59,262 bases of DNA from contig NZ_NGNR01000006.1 of NCBI RefSeq assembly GCF_002198115.1, forward strand, positions 1 to 59,262, given 5' to 3'. The position numbers were made by a program, and so were the translations under genes. Origin of the DNA: Robiginitalea sediminis. Its GTDB lineage: Bacteria; Bacteroidota; Bacteroidia; Flavobacteriales; Flavobacteriaceae. This document shows positions 26,948 to 36,228 of the stretch, in pieces (position 1 is the first letter of the stretch; every line of letters begins with the position of its first letter). Below the pieces are notes generated by a model. That model was not told the DNA's origin. It made no database searches and saw nothing but the letters and a program-made list of their open reading frames with translations.

Positions 26948-27763
26948 TTATCCCTGTTTGTGTATTTCCACGCTATGCGGATAGGGTATCTCAATACCGG
27001 CCTTGTCCAGGGCCAGTTTGCACCCCTCGTAGGTGGCAAAATAAACATCCCAGTAATCCTCGGGTTGGCAAAAGGGTCGCACCGCAAGGTTCACGGAACT
27101 GTCCGCCAGTTCCAGGACATTCACCGAAGGAGCTGGGTCCTGGAGTACCCTGGGGTTTGAGATGAGCACTTCCAGGAGTACCTCCTTGGCCTTTTTGATG
27201 TCCTCCCCATACCCGATCCCCACCACAGTGTCTACCCGGATTTTGCCCTGGGCCGTATAGTTTATAATATTCCCGTTGGCCATGGCCCCATTCGGGACAA
27301 TGGCCAGTTTGTTCTGGGGCGTACTGAGTTTGGTGGTGAAAATCTCGATATCCCGGACAACACCCAGGACCCCCTGGGCTTCAATCAGGTCGCCGATGCG
27401 ATAGGGCTTGAAGATCATAATGAGGACCCCCCCGGCAAAATTGGAGAGGGACCCCTGCAGCGCGAGGCCCACCGCCAGACCCGCAGCGGCTATTACCGCG
27501 GCAAAGGTGGTGACATCGACCCCGAGTTTCTGGATCACCACCAGGATCAGGACCACCCGGAGGGCCCAGGTGAGGAGGTTCAGCAGGAACCGTTGGAGGG
27601 ATTCGTCGTAGGTGCTTTTGTTCATCATCCGGCGCAAGGCGCGGACCAGGCGCTTGATCACCCAGGCGCCGATAATCCAGATCAGCAGGGCTCCCAGGAC
27701 CCTGGGGCCATAGTCGGCGGCAAAGTCAACAGCCTTGTCCCACCAGATTTGTGCTTCTTCCAT
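26948..27763 (-). CDS. Small-conductance mechanosensitive channel (MscS family)
   Basis: A 271-residue MscS channel. Three membrane helices occupy the first 110 residues. The pore helix is Gly/Ala-rich (VIAAAGLAVGLALQGSLSNFAGG), followed by the beta domain (GDLIEAQGVLGVV, NGAMANGNIINYT). It opens under membrane tension and protects against osmotic downshock. The start is at MEEAQIWWDKA (27763); the longer ATG at 27808 adds residues with no family match. Confidence 0.92.
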   Translation of the reverse strand: MEEAQIWWDKAVDFAADYGPRVLGALLIWIIGAWVIKRLVRALRRMMNKSTYDESLQRFLLNLLTWALRVVLILVVIQKLGVDVTTFAAVIAAAGLAVGLALQGSLSNFAGGVLIMIFKPYRIGDLIEAQGVLGVVRDIEIFTTKLSTPQNKLAIVPNGAMANGNIINYTAQGKIRVDTVVGIGYGEDIKKAKEVLLEVLISNPRVLQDPAPSVNVLELADSSVNLAVRPFCQPEDYWDVYFATYEGCKLALDKAGIEIPYPHSVEIHKQG

Positions 27764-27844
27764 AATGGTTTGTGTTTTTGAAAGGGGGATGGTTCGGGGG
27801 GGCGCCAACCCAAGGTTTATGGCTCAAAAGGTAGGCATTGGGAC

Positions 27845-27892
27845 ACAAAAAAAGAAATCCCGCTGCCTTAGAGGCAGCGGGATTTCTTTTTT
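27845..27892. terminator. Strong bidirectional terminator
   Basis: A perfect 19-bp stem (27849-27867 and 27873-27891) with a 5-base loop; core GAAATCCCGCTGCC/GGCAGCGGGATTTC flanked by A- and T-runs. It lies downstream of the DUF4252 lipoprotein gene on the minus strand. Confidence 0.88.
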
Positions 27893-27935
27893 CGGGTCGA
27901 GTTACCCTCCTTTTGGAAGGCATCTGTGTTTAGGC

Positions 27936-28490
27936 CTAACCTTTAAGCAAACCGGCGAGGTCGCCCAGCCCCTCCCCTTCCAGGTCGGAGTTCTGGATGG
28001 CCTGCATGACCTGCATAAAATGAGCCGGGTTCATTTTTTTGCCCAGCACGCGTACCAGGGCAAACCCTTTGTCTCGGCTGTCGCCGAATATAACCACCTC
28101 GTCGATGGCGTCTTCGGAGCCCAGGTATTTCACCACGCCTTTGCCGTATTGGGTATTGAGCTTCATCAGCTCTTTGAAATCCGGGTTCTTGAGGATGGCT
28201 TTGACCTTGGCGCTTTCCTCATCATAGGCGTCCTGGTTGGCCTCGGTTTTGCGGAATGCCAGGATATTGAGCTTACGCAGAGACCCGAGGGCTTCCCGCT
28301 CCGTTTCGTCCAGTTCCACCTGGTCCAGTTTCAGGATACTCGCAGGGATATCCAGGGAAAGGAAGTTGGGGTTTTCTGCATTGTCCACGTAGTATTCCTG
28401 CAGGCTTTGGGTAGAGGAACAACTCCCCAGGAGCATCAGCAGCCCCAGGGCTGCAAACATCCACGCTTTCAGGTCGTAAATTCGTTTCAT
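27936..28490 (-). CDS. DUF4252 domain lipoprotein
   Basis: A 184-residue lipoprotein: MKRIYDLKAWMFAALGLLMLLGSCSS has a lipobox ending in GSC. The DUF4252 domain covers most of the mature part (FKELMKLNTQYGKGVVKYLG, EVVIFGDSRDKGFALVRVLG). Function unknown. It is the last of four genes running sigma factor, anti-sigma, DUF4252, DUF4252, and it ends before a strong terminator. Confidence 0.85.
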   Translation of the reverse strand: MKRIYDLKAWMFAALGLLMLLGSCSSTQSLQEYYVDNAENPNFLSLDIPASILKLDQVELDETEREALGSLRKLNILAFRKTEANQDAYDEESAKVKAILKNPDFKELMKLNTQYGKGVVKYLGSEDAIDEVVIFGDSRDKGFALVRVLGKKMNPAHFMQVMQAIQNSDLEGEGLGDLAGLLKG

Positions 28491-28539
28491 GGTGGTTGGG
28501 TTTAAGCGGGCGGCGGTTACCCGCCGCCCGGCATTGTTG

Positions 28540-29091
28540 TTACTCAGACTTTTGTTTGCCTGCCTTGTTCAATTCCTCCGGCAGGTTCATCTTCTTGGTC
28601 AGGGAGCCGATCTTGGTCAGGTCGATATCGCCCGTAAGGGTAAGCAGTACGGTTTCCACCTGGCGGTCATTGACCTCTACGTCCATATTCTTGATCCCGG
28701 TCACGAACATGAGCAGTTCACTCACGTGGTCGCTGTCCTTGCCTTCGCGGATATAGAATTTCACGTTGGCATCCTTGTCCTTCACGCGCATCAGTTCGCT
28801 CAGGGAGGAGGACTTCAGGTAGCGGTCTACCGTGGCCTTCATGTCTGCAGAGATCTTGGAGTCTTCGGTAATAAAGACCTTGACCCCGCTCAGGCTCTTG
28901 GCGATCTCCATAAATTCCTTGGCTTCCGGCTCGTCCACATCCACATCCATCTTAACCAGGAGTTCGAACATGTTTTTATTGACGATCACCGAACTGACCT
29001 CATCCATATCCTCGTATTTGTCGAAGATGGACTGCGCGCCGGCCAACAGGGGGGTTACCAGCAAAAGGGTTAAGGCGACATACTTTTTCAT
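28540..29091 (-). CDS. DUF4252 domain secreted protein
   Basis: A 183-residue protein with signal peptide MKKYVALTLLLVTPLLAGAQ; the start at 29091 is chosen because the longer frame buries this signal. The mature part is a DUF4252 domain, paralogous to the next gene downstream (LLMFVTGIKNMDVEVNDRQ). Probably periplasmic or surface. It belongs to the sigma/anti-sigma cluster and may be both a target and a reporter of that pathway (inference). Confidence 0.85.
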   Translation of the reverse strand: MKKYVALTLLLVTPLLAGAQSIFDKYEDMDEVSSVIVNKNMFELLVKMDVDVDEPEAKEFMEIAKSLSGVKVFITEDSKISADMKATVDRYLKSSSLSELMRVKDKDANVKFYIREGKDSDHVSELLMFVTGIKNMDVEVNDRQVETVLLTLTGDIDLTKIGSLTKKMNLPEELNKAGKQKSE

Positions 29092-29104
29092 TGTTTTGCG
29101 TTTT

Positions 29105-29539
29105 TTAATTGTTTTTGTAAATCTTTTGTTTTGCTTCTTCAAATTCACCCAGGTGCGCCACCTTGGCGGTGCCGCGGTCCAGGTTTTGGGCAATCATCCC
29201 GAGGGCTTTGCGGGTTTGTGCGTAAGCGTATTCCGCCCGCTGCTGCTCCCGGTACTCATACCCGAAATACAGGCCAAACATGAGGACTGCTGCGGCGGCG
29301 ATGGATAACCACTGGTACGTGTACGTTCTGGGTTTTAGTGGTACCTGCCGTGTTGAGCGCTCTTTCCTGGCCTCGGAAAAGAAGGCGAACATGGGGGTGT
29401 ATGCCTCCAGGTGGGGTGCTATGTCCCCGCCTGTGAAATACGCCCGGAGCTCGCGCTCCTCCGCTGCGGTAGTGGCCGCCTCGAAGTACTTCTCCAATAA
29501 TTGTTCAATTCTATCCGATCCCATAACGGTGTTTTTCAA
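29105..29539 (-). CDS. Predicted membrane anti-sigma factor
   Basis: A 144-residue protein with an acidic helical N-terminal cytosolic part (RIEQLLEKYFEAATTAAEERELRAYF), one membrane helix (about residues 78-95, SIAAAAVLMFGLYFGY) and a short periplasmic tail. The layout and its position directly after an ECF sigma gene (overlap of up to 29 bases; a second ATG at 29524 is possible) indicate an anti-sigma factor, though it has no zinc motif. Assigned by context. Confidence 0.65.
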   Translation of the reverse strand: MKNTVMGSDRIEQLLEKYFEAATTAAEERELRAYFTGGDIAPHLEAYTPMFAFFSEARKERSTRQVPLKPRTYTYQWLSIAAAAVLMFGLYFGYEYREQQRAEYAYAQTRKALGMIAQNLDRGTAKVAHLGEFEEAKQKIYKNN

Positions 29540-30020
29540 TTAGTTTATCGCGGACGGCTTTTCGGGCCCTGGAAAGGGCAACCCTGATGGCCGTCGGTTT
29601 CATATCGAGCAATTTTTCAATCTCTTCGTAATCGTATTCTTCCACATCCCTGAGCTGCAGGATCATGCGCTGCTGTTCGGGCAACTCCTCCATGATGCGT
29701 TCCACCCATTCCACACTGTTGCGGGTTTCCACTTCGCGTTGCAGGGATGCCCCCTCCTCCGCGTAATTGCTGTGGACCAGCTTCAGGTTGCCGGACTGCT
29801 TGGATTTCAGGCGGTCCAGGCAGAAGTTCTTGGTCATGGTCATGGCAAAGGCCTCCACGTTCCGGTACCTTTCCATCTGCTTTTTCCCGGCCCAGAGCTT
29901 CATGAGCACTTCCTGGGTGGCATCCTCCGCTTCCTCCGAAGAGATCAGCAGGCGTTTGGCCAGCCGGTAGAGCTTGTCCTTGAACGGCATCACAATGTGT
30001 AAGAACTCAGATTGCGTCAT
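29511..30020 (-). CDS. ECF-type RNA polymerase sigma factor
   Basis: A 169-residue sigma-70 family protein. Region 2 has LAKRLLISSEEAEDATQEVLMKLW and FAMTMTKNFCLDRLK; region 4 has LPEQQRMILQLRDVEEYDYEEIEKLLDMKPTAIRVALSRARK. Start at MTQSEFLHIV (30020); an in-frame ATG at 30053 is less likely. A possible self-recognised promoter (TGTAACA then CGTC) lies upstream at 30073-30098. Confidence 0.92.
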   Translation of the reverse strand: MTQSEFLHIVMPFKDKLYRLAKRLLISSEEAEDATQEVLMKLWAGKKQMERYRNVEAFAMTMTKNFCLDRLKSKQSGNLKLVHSNYAEEGASLQREVETRNSVEWVERIMEELPEQQRMILQLRDVEEYDYEEIEKLLDMKPTAIRVALSRARKAVRDKLIEKHRYGIG

Positions 30021-30072
30021 TACAAGGGGTTGGGTCGTTTGTTTCACCTTCATTAGTGCGTTACAACAGGAA

Positions 30073-30098
30073 GACGAAACGCTAGGGATTTTGTTACA
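30073..30098 (-). promoter_or_regulatory. Possible ECF autoregulatory promoter
   Basis: On the minus strand TGTAACA (30092-30098) is followed after 15 bases by CGTC (30073-30076). The AAC and CGTC cores resemble ECF -35 and -10 elements, and ECF operons usually drive themselves. No TAnnTTTG element is visible here. Spacing is at the short end of the usual range. Confidence 0.35.
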
Positions 30099-30237
30099 AA
30101 AAATTTTTTTTTAGGCCCGTATCCGCTAATTTAGGCCAAATAAAGCTATGGGATCGGAGCCCCGCAGCCGGTTTGTCCCCCGGCGAGGACCCATAAAACT
30201 GGAATGGTTTTTGCTCCCGATCCATAAAAAATTGACC

Positions 30238-31746
30238 ATGAAAAAGTATGCCTACCCCCTGGCCCTGCTCGTCCTTGCAGGGTGCAGCAAAGATGACGAT
30301 TCCATCATAGACCCCGGGGGGCCGAGCGCCTCGGGCGACCTCGATACCCAGGACTTCATGTGGAAGGCCATGAATATCTGGTATTTCTGGCAGGGCGATG
30401 TCCCGGATCTGGCAGACGACCGGTTTTCTGCGGATGCCGAATACACCGAATTTCTGGCTTCCGAATCGGATCCGGAAGCCTTTTTCTTCAACAAACTCCT
30501 TTTCTCCCAGGACCGCTTCAGTTTTCTCAGTGACGACTTTGTGGAACTGACCCAGAACCTCGCGGGGATCTCCAGGAGCAATGGCCTTGAATTTGGTCTG
30601 ACCTACGACGATGATAATGACAACGGCCAATTGGATGCCTCCGACCCCGTATATGGGACTGTCCGCTACATCATTCCCAATTCGAGTGCCGCTGCCGCCG
30701 ATATCTCCCGGGGCGAAGTATTTGTGGGTGTGGACGGGCAGATGCTCACGGGCGGGAATTACCGCGATCTGCTGTTCGGGGAGGCTACCTCTTACACCCT
30801 TATGATGGCCGATGTGGCCGGGGGTGTTCGTACCCCCAACGGAAAGGAAGTCCCCCTGGTCAAAGAAGAAGGGCTGGCTGAAAACCCGGTCTACATCGCC
30901 AAAACCTTCGAAATCCAGGGTCAGCGCATCGCCTACCTTATGTACAACGGCTTTACCAACGAATACGATGAAGACCTGAACGCCGCATTTGGTTCCTTTG
31001 TCCAGGAGGGTGCCACAGATCTGGTTCTGGACATGCGCTATAACAGCGGGGGCTCTGTAAATACCTCCCGCCTGCTTTCGAGCATGATTTTCGGAAAACG
31101 CACAGCAGATATCTACTTGCGCCAACGCTGGAACGACCGCATCCAAACCGCCTTTACCCAGGATGACCCGAATGCCCTGACGGAGTATTTCGCCTCGGAA
31201 ACAGGAGCCGGGACCCCGATCAATACGCTAAACCTGAACCGGGTTTATATCCTTACCACCCGCAGCACGGCATCGGCCAGTGAGCTGGTGATCAATGGGC
31301 TGAACCCTTATATCGAGGTCATCACCATTGGCACCACCACCACTGGCAAAAATGAGTTCAGCCTCACCATGGTCGATGACCCGGGCAGACCGGGTGCGCC
31401 CTACATCTATTCAAAGACCCGGGAAAGCTCCATTAACCCGGATAACCGCTGGGCCATTCAGCCCCTGGTGGGCCGCAATGAAAATTCCGCAGGCTTCTCC
31501 GACTACACCTCCGGCTTCCCTCCCACCATTGAGTTACGGGAAGACATCGAAAACATGGGCGTCCTGGGCGATGAAAATGAGCCCCTGCTGGCCCGTGCCC
31601 TGCAGGAGATTACCGGCCTGGGCTCCAAACGGAGCTTTGAAGTTGGCACCCCTGATACCCCTTTCACCCACAGCGGGATGTTTACCCCCTTACGGGACAA
31701 TATGTATCTGGATACGGATATCCGCCTCCCGGACCTGCTGCAATAA
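30238..31746 (+). CDS. S41 family (C-terminal processing) peptidase lipoprotein
   Basis: A 502-residue lipoprotein (MKKYAYPLALLVLAGCSKDDD, lipobox LAGC), so the start is set at 30238; the frame is open from 30148 but would hide the signal. After a small N-terminal domain comes a PDZ-like region (FVGVDGQMLTGGNYRDLLFG), then the S41 core: LDMRYNSGGSV, catalytic Ser in TRSTASASELV, and the Lys in TTTTGKNEF. It should cut unstructured C-termini in the periplasm. Confidence 0.9.
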   Translation: MKKYAYPLALLVLAGCSKDDDSIIDPGGPSASGDLDTQDFMWKAMNIWYFWQGDVPDLADDRFSADAEYTEFLASESDPEAFFFNKLLFSQDRFSFLSDDFVELTQNLAGISRSNGLEFGLTYDDDNDNGQLDASDPVYGTVRYIIPNSSAAAADISRGEVFVGVDGQMLTGGNYRDLLFGEATSYTLMMADVAGGVRTPNGKEVPLVKEEGLAENPVYIAKTFEIQGQRIAYLMYNGFTNEYDEDLNAAFGSFVQEGATDLVLDMRYNSGGSVNTSRLLSSMIFGKRTADIYLRQRWNDRIQTAFTQDDPNALTEYFASETGAGTPINTLNLNRVYILTTRSTASASELVINGLNPYIEVITIGTTTTGKNEFSLTMVDDPGRPGAPYIYSKTRESSINPDNRWAIQPLVGRNENSAGFSDYTSGFPPTIELREDIENMGVLGDENEPLLARALQEITGLGSKRSFEVGTPDTPFTHSGMFTPLRDNMYLDTDIRLPDLLQ

Positions 31747-31767
31747 TTCTGGTCAAAATAAACTTGT

Positions 31768-31797
31768 AAGCCCCTGCCATCCTGCAGGGGCTTTTTT
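31768..31797. terminator. Terminator between S41 peptidase and TonB receptor genes
   Basis: A 10-bp stem AAGCCCCTGC/GCAGGGGCTT (31768-31777 and 31784-31793) followed by a run of T on the plus strand. It also serves the convergent receptor gene in part. Confidence 0.8.
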
Positions 31798-31798
31798 C

Positions 31799-33664
31799 TT
31801 ACCAGTTCAGGGAAAGTCCTGTCTGGACCGTGCGCCCGGGGGCCTGGAACCCGAGCACCTCGGTGAATTCCGTATTAAAGAGGTTCCCCAGGGCCAGGAA
31901 TGCCCGCAGCCGGTCGGGGATTACCTGGTGGGAAATCCGGAGGTCCACCAGGGAAAAGGCCTCGAGTTCCACCGGGGTGAAAGTGGAAAAATCGGTATCC
32001 GGGCGCGCCCCGGTAAAGGAATAGGTCAACAGCCCTTCCCAGCGCTCCCCAAGGCGTGCTTCCAACCCCGCGTTGAATTTGTGTTTGGGGATCCGGATGG
32101 CAGCATCCCCCTTGCGCTCGGTAAAGGTGTAGTTCCCCGTAAGCCACCATCCTTTTGCTGCCCGAAAACGCACCTCTGCTTCAACTCCCGAAACCCGGAT
32201 GGGGTCTGCCGCGTTGAAATACAGGGATTGGGCATTGTCGAAAATCACCGCTCCGGTCTCCTCCCGGTTGAAATAGAGCAGGGTCCAGCGCAGGGATTCC
32301 AGCCTACGGCCCTCCAGGCCAAACTCCAAGGTGCGGTTAGTTTCCGGCTCCAGATCCGGATTGGCCCCGAAAGCCCCGAACAATTGGTTGAGGGTGGGGG
32401 TAATATAGGCCGTAGACCAGGAGGCAAACACCTTGAGGTAGCCTGTATCGGTAGTCTTCCGCCAGGACGGGTTGAGCTGGTATACGCCCTTTGTCCCGTA
32501 CTCCGAATGCAGGTTCAGGCGGGCCCCGCCGCTCAGGTTTAACCCGCCGGGGCCCTGCCATACCAGGTTAATAAAGGGATCTACAAAGGTGAAGGACTCC
32601 GGTTGCTGCAGGTCTGCCCGGTCCCGGTTAAAGCCTATGCCCCCTAAAAGAGTCGTGTTTTCGCCCAGGGACCGGCGCGCCAGGAGCTCCCCCGTCCAAT
32701 TCCCCCCGGAAAAGGCAGACGGAAAATCGGACCGATTTTCGGAGGAGTAGGCCGCATAAGCCATGTGGCCCTCCAGCTTCAGGGCCGCAGCAGAATGCCG
32801 GAAGCGCACCCCCAGGCGCTCCTGGTCGGTCTGGAATTCAAAGGGGGCATCCAACCCGTTAAAGGCATCGTCGTAGTCTGCTACCACCCGGGTGCGGTCC
32901 GCAAAGATCCCGATCTCCGTTTTTTCCGAAAGGTCCCAACCCACCCGGGTGTTAAAACCGAGGTTCCGGTAAGGGTCCTTTTCATTTTCATCGGTATCCA
33001 GGGAGGAAAGTCCATTAGATAACTGGTAGGAGACGTTGGCCTGGTAGTGGAAGGCCCCCGACCTGCCACCTGCACCAACATGCGCGGTATAGCGGCCGAA
33101 GGTGACCAGGCGGTCTTCTGCGCTTCCCTGGGTACCGGCACTCAGGCGTACCTGCCCTTCCAGGGCCTTTTCCGAAGGTTTCCGGGTCCGGATATCGATT
33201 ACTGCGGCAGCTGCATTGGTTCCGTAGAGGGTGCTGGAGGCCCCTTTGAGGATTTCAATGGAGGCCACCTGGTCCAGGGCAAGAAGCCTCAGGTCATACT
33301 CCTGGGAAAAGGAGGAAGGGTCGGTTACCCTAACCCCGTCAATCAACACCAGTACCTGACGGCCCCGTCCCCCGCGGGCGTAGACCCCGAGGACTTCCCC
33401 GGGACGCCCCCGGCCGCCGCCTATTTCGAATCCGGACTGCCGGTTGAGTACGTCGGCCACGCTTCCGCCTTGGTAGGCCTCCAGGGCCTTAGCATCGAGG
33501 CGGATGACTGCCTTACCGGACTGGGCCCGGGGCAGGGGAAGGCGGGTATCGGTTAGCACTACTTCGTCGAGCTGCGTTACCACGGTGGAATCGGGCCCGG
33601 TCTGGGCCAGGGAGGGGGCAACGGCCAACAATAGGGCCCCTACCGCCAATGGAATGGTTTTCAT
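31799..33664 (-). CDS. btuB: TonB-dependent vitamin B12 receptor (BtuB-like)
   Basis: A 621-residue outer-membrane receptor. A signal peptide (ending SLAQ), a TonB box region (DEVVLTDTR), a plug domain (residues about 50-160 with VLIDGVRVTDPS and VASIEILKGASSTLYG) and a 22-strand barrel ending in a C-terminal aromatic (LSLNW) are seen. A cobalamin riboswitch precedes it on the same strand, which names the substrate as a corrinoid. It is divergent from the BtuFCD-type importer genes. Confidence 0.92.
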   Translation of the reverse strand: MKTIPLAVGALLLAVAPSLAQTGPDSTVVTQLDEVVLTDTRLPLPRAQSGKAVIRLDAKALEAYQGGSVADVLNRQSGFEIGGGRGRPGEVLGVYARGGRGRQVLVLIDGVRVTDPSSFSQEYDLRLLALDQVASIEILKGASSTLYGTNAAAAVIDIRTRKPSEKALEGQVRLSAGTQGSAEDRLVTFGRYTAHVGAGGRSGAFHYQANVSYQLSNGLSSLDTDENEKDPYRNLGFNTRVGWDLSEKTEIGIFADRTRVVADYDDAFNGLDAPFEFQTDQERLGVRFRHSAAALKLEGHMAYAAYSSENRSDFPSAFSGGNWTGELLARRSLGENTTLLGGIGFNRDRADLQQPESFTFVDPFINLVWQGPGGLNLSGGARLNLHSEYGTKGVYQLNPSWRKTTDTGYLKVFASWSTAYITPTLNQLFGAFGANPDLEPETNRTLEFGLEGRRLESLRWTLLYFNREETGAVIFDNAQSLYFNAADPIRVSGVEAEVRFRAAKGWWLTGNYTFTERKGDAAIRIPKHKFNAGLEARLGERWEGLLTYSFTGARPDTDFSTFTPVELEAFSLVDLRISHQVIPDRLRAFLALGNLFNTEFTEVLGFQAPGRTVQTGLSLNW

Positions 33665-33750
33665 GCCTGTAGGAATTGAAAACGGGAAGGCATTTATGTA
33701 TACGATGTACCTAAACTTTTATCCCGAAAGTTTAACTCTGCGTTTTGAAA

Positions 33751-33925
33751 AAGGCAGGTCTCCTGACTTGCGTACCCCCGGCCGGCCTTCCCACCCGTAT
33801 TTCGGGCAGTGGCGTGAAGCGGGCCAGGGGCCACCCCGCCTGGCGGGGCTTAGCTTACAGTTGCGGGAACAGTTCCGGACTTGCACCGGATTCCCTTTTA
33901 ATCCCGGCGCCTGATGGCTACCGGA
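33751..33925 (-). promoter_or_regulatory. Cobalamin (AdoCbl) riboswitch
   Basis: Read on the minus strand, the region has the B12 aptamer landmarks: AAAAGGGAATCCGGTGCAAG followed by TCCGG, then CCCGCAACTGTAA, CCACTG, GGGTGGGAAGG and the closing GTCAGGAGACCTGCC. It lies 86 bases upstream of btuB. B12 binding would lower btuB expression. The divergent importer genes are transcribed away from it and are not under its control as far as the sequence shows. Confidence 0.95.
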
Positions 33926-33988
33926 AACCTAATTTCGGGGGTGAAGGTAGCACTATTTACCGGATTTTCCGGAGCGGATTTTTAAGGC

Positions 33989-33996
33989 TACTTTTG
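33989..33996 (+). promoter_or_regulatory. -7 element TACTTTTG of the B12 importer operon
   Basis: A TAnnTTTG match 16 bases before the ATG at 34013, with a T-rich segment in place of a clear -33 TTG. The leader is too short to hold a riboswitch. Confidence 0.5.
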
Positions 33997-34012
33997 GCCT
34001 GATCGTACTTGG

Positions 34013-35152
34013 ATGAACTGGAAATCCCTTTTACTGGCCATTTTACTGATATCCTGCGGGGGTCCCAACCCCGGGGCTACTTCTTCTGTTTCGGAGGGAG
34101 AACCCCTCCCGTTACACTATGCCAAGGGGTTTCGGGCGCGCACCCTGCCATCCGGGGTTACCCTGCTGACCATTACCCAACCCTGGCCGGGGGCAGACCG
34201 CCCCTACCATTACGCCCTGGTACCGCGGGATAAGGCCGGTCTTGTGCTGCCGGATACCCTGGATGCGGTAATCCCCGTCCCGGTGCGGCGGGTGGTGCTG
34301 ACCTCCACAACACATATCCCCGCCCTGGAAATCCTGGATGCCGGTGAGACCCTGATCGGTTTTCCGGGGTTGTCCTATATCTCATCGCCACAGACAGCCC
34401 AGCGGATTGGCAGGGGCGAGATTGCCGAACTGGGGGCCAACGAGCAGTTGAATACCGAAAAAGTGCTGGAGGTCCGGCCCGACCTGGTGGTGGGCTTTGG
34501 CATAACCGATGCCCCCCGCGCCTACAGGGGCATCCTCGGGGCAGGGATCCCCGTCATTTACAATGGAGACTGGACGGAACAAGACCCACTCGGGAAAGCC
34601 GAGTGGCTCAAGTTTTTCGGCCTTCTGCTGGATAAAAGACAGGAGGCCGCAGCGGCTTTTAAACAGGTGGAGGCCGAATACCTCCGGGTCCGGGAACTGG
34701 CTGCCACCGCCGTGGAGAAACCAACAGTGCTGAGCGGGGCGCTCTACCGGGATGTCTGGTACCTGCCCGGCGGGCAAAGCTGGGCGGCCCGCTTCCTGGA
34801 AGATGCGCATGCAGCTTACCTGTGGCGCGATACCCCCGGGACCGGTAGCCTTTCACTGAGCCTGGAGGCCGTCCTGCAGGAGGCATCGGAGGCAGACTTC
34901 TGGGTATCGCCCTCCCAATATACCTCGTATTCGCAGATGCAGCAGGCCGATCCGCACTATGCGCGGTTTAAGGCCTTCCGGGAAAAAAAGGTCCTGACCT
35001 ATGCCGCATCCAAAGGCCCGGGAGGCGGACTCACCTATTTTGAATTGGGTCCATCCCGACCAGACCTGATCCTCAAAGACCTCATCCATTACCTGCACCC
35101 CGGACTCCTTCCGGACCATGAACCTGTATTCTACAAACCCCTGGATCCTTGA
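34013..35152 (+). CDS. btuF: ABC transporter substrate-binding lipoprotein (BtuF-like)
   Basis: A 379-residue class III solute-binding protein. The N-terminus MNWKSLLLAILLISCGG is a lipoprotein signal (lipobox LISC). The two-lobed fold is marked by RRVVLTSTTHIPALEILD, LNTEKVLEVRPDLVVGF and LPGGQSWAARFLEDA. It is the first gene of a three-gene importer, and its neighbour btuB with a B12 riboswitch points to corrinoids; iron siderophores are the alternative for the family. Its TGA overlaps the permease TTG start. Confidence 0.88.
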   Translation: MNWKSLLLAILLISCGGPNPGATSSVSEGEPLPLHYAKGFRARTLPSGVTLLTITQPWPGADRPYHYALVPRDKAGLVLPDTLDAVIPVPVRRVVLTSTTHIPALEILDAGETLIGFPGLSYISSPQTAQRIGRGEIAELGANEQLNTEKVLEVRPDLVVGFGITDAPRAYRGILGAGIPVIYNGDWTEQDPLGKAEWLKFFGLLLDKRQEAAAAFKQVEAEYLRVRELAATAVEKPTVLSGALYRDVWYLPGGQSWAARFLEDAHAAYLWRDTPGTGSLSLSLEAVLQEASEADFWVSPSQYTSYSQMQQADPHYARFKAFREKKVLTYAASKGPGGGLTYFELGPSRPDLILKDLIHYLHPGLLPDHEPVFYKPLDP

Positions 35153-36177
35153 ACCCAAAGGCCTCCCATACCGTCCATTTTTCCCTGATGGGCCTCCTGT
35201 TGGCCGCGGCATTCCTGCTGAACCTCGGGCTGGGGTCTGCCAGCATCCCCTTTTCGGATACCCTCAGTATCTTGTTTGGGGGGGAGGGCAGCGGGGAATC
35301 CTGGCGCTATATCATTTGGGAGTACCGCCTGCCCAAGGCGCTTACGGCTGTCCTGGCCGGAGGCGGGCTCGCGCTGAGCGGGCTACTGATGCAGACCTTT
35401 TTCCGCAACCCCCTGGCAGGCCCCTTTGTGCTGGGCATCAGTTCCGGAGCCAGCCTGGGGGCTGCATTGTTAATCCTGGGGGCCTCCCTCCTTCCGTGGT
35501 CGGCCGCTTTCCTGCTTTCCGATGCCAGCCTGGCCGTGGCCAGCAGCCTGGGGAGTTTTGCCGTCCTGGCCGTGGTCCTGGCGGTCTCCGTCCGGCTGAA
35601 GGACGCCATGGCCCTTCTCATTGTAGGCCTGATGTTTGGCAGTATAACCGGGGCCCTGGTCACCGTACTGGCCTCGTTTTCCCAGGCGGAAGCCCTGCAG
35701 CAATTCGTGTTCTGGTCCTACGGGAGCGTGGGCAACCTCAGCTGGGAGCAACTGGGCCTGCTACTGGTCCTCTGCCTGGCCGGGGGAATCATGGCCCTTT
35801 CCCAGATCAAAGGCCTTAACGCCCTGTTGCTGGGGGAGAAATACGCCACCAGCATGGGGACTTCACTGCCCAGGCTGCGCTTCTGGGTAATCCTGGCCAC
35901 GGGAATCCTGGCTGGGGGTATTACCGCCTTTACCGGCCCCATCGCCTTTATCGGCCTGGCAGTACCCCACCTGGCCCGCCTGTGGCTCACTACTTCGGAC
36001 CACCGCCGCCTATTCCCCGCAGTCCTGATCGTAGGCGCCAGCCTGATGCTCATCTGCGATACGGTGGCCCAGCTCCCCTACTCCTCCTATGTGTTGCCCA
36101 TCAACGCCATCACCTCCGTCATCGGGGCCCCGGTTGTAATCTGGCTCCTGCTACGACGCAGTAAAATGCTGTTCTGA
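35149..36177 (+). CDS. btuC: FecCD/BtuC-type ABC transporter permease
   Basis: A 342-residue inner-membrane permease with about ten hydrophobic helices. Family marks are RLPKALTAVLAGGGLALSGLLMQTFFRNPLAGP and GITAFTGPIAFIGLAVPHLARL, the latter carrying the coupling region for the ATPase. It starts with TTG in a TTGA overlap with the binding-protein gene, so translation is probably coupled; a later ATG at 35188 would remove the first residues only. Confidence 0.92.
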   Translation: MNPKASHTVHFSLMGLLLAAAFLLNLGLGSASIPFSDTLSILFGGEGSGESWRYIIWEYRLPKALTAVLAGGGLALSGLLMQTFFRNPLAGPFVLGISSGASLGAALLILGASLLPWSAAFLLSDASLAVASSLGSFAVLAVVLAVSVRLKDAMALLIVGLMFGSITGALVTVLASFSQAEALQQFVFWSYGSVGNLSWEQLGLLLVLCLAGGIMALSQIKGLNALLLGEKYATSMGTSLPRLRFWVILATGILAGGITAFTGPIAFIGLAVPHLARLWLTTSDHRRLFPAVLIVGASLMLICDTVAQLPYSSYVLPINAITSVIGAPVVIWLLLRRSKMLF

Positions 36178-36228
36178 CCCGGGATTGGGAAATCTGCGCC
36201 GGAGCACCTACTTTCGTACCCGGAACCT

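Noticed and set aside
30094-31146. 350-residue antisense open frame
   Set aside because: Lies opposite the S41 peptidase gene, which has clear catalytic motifs.
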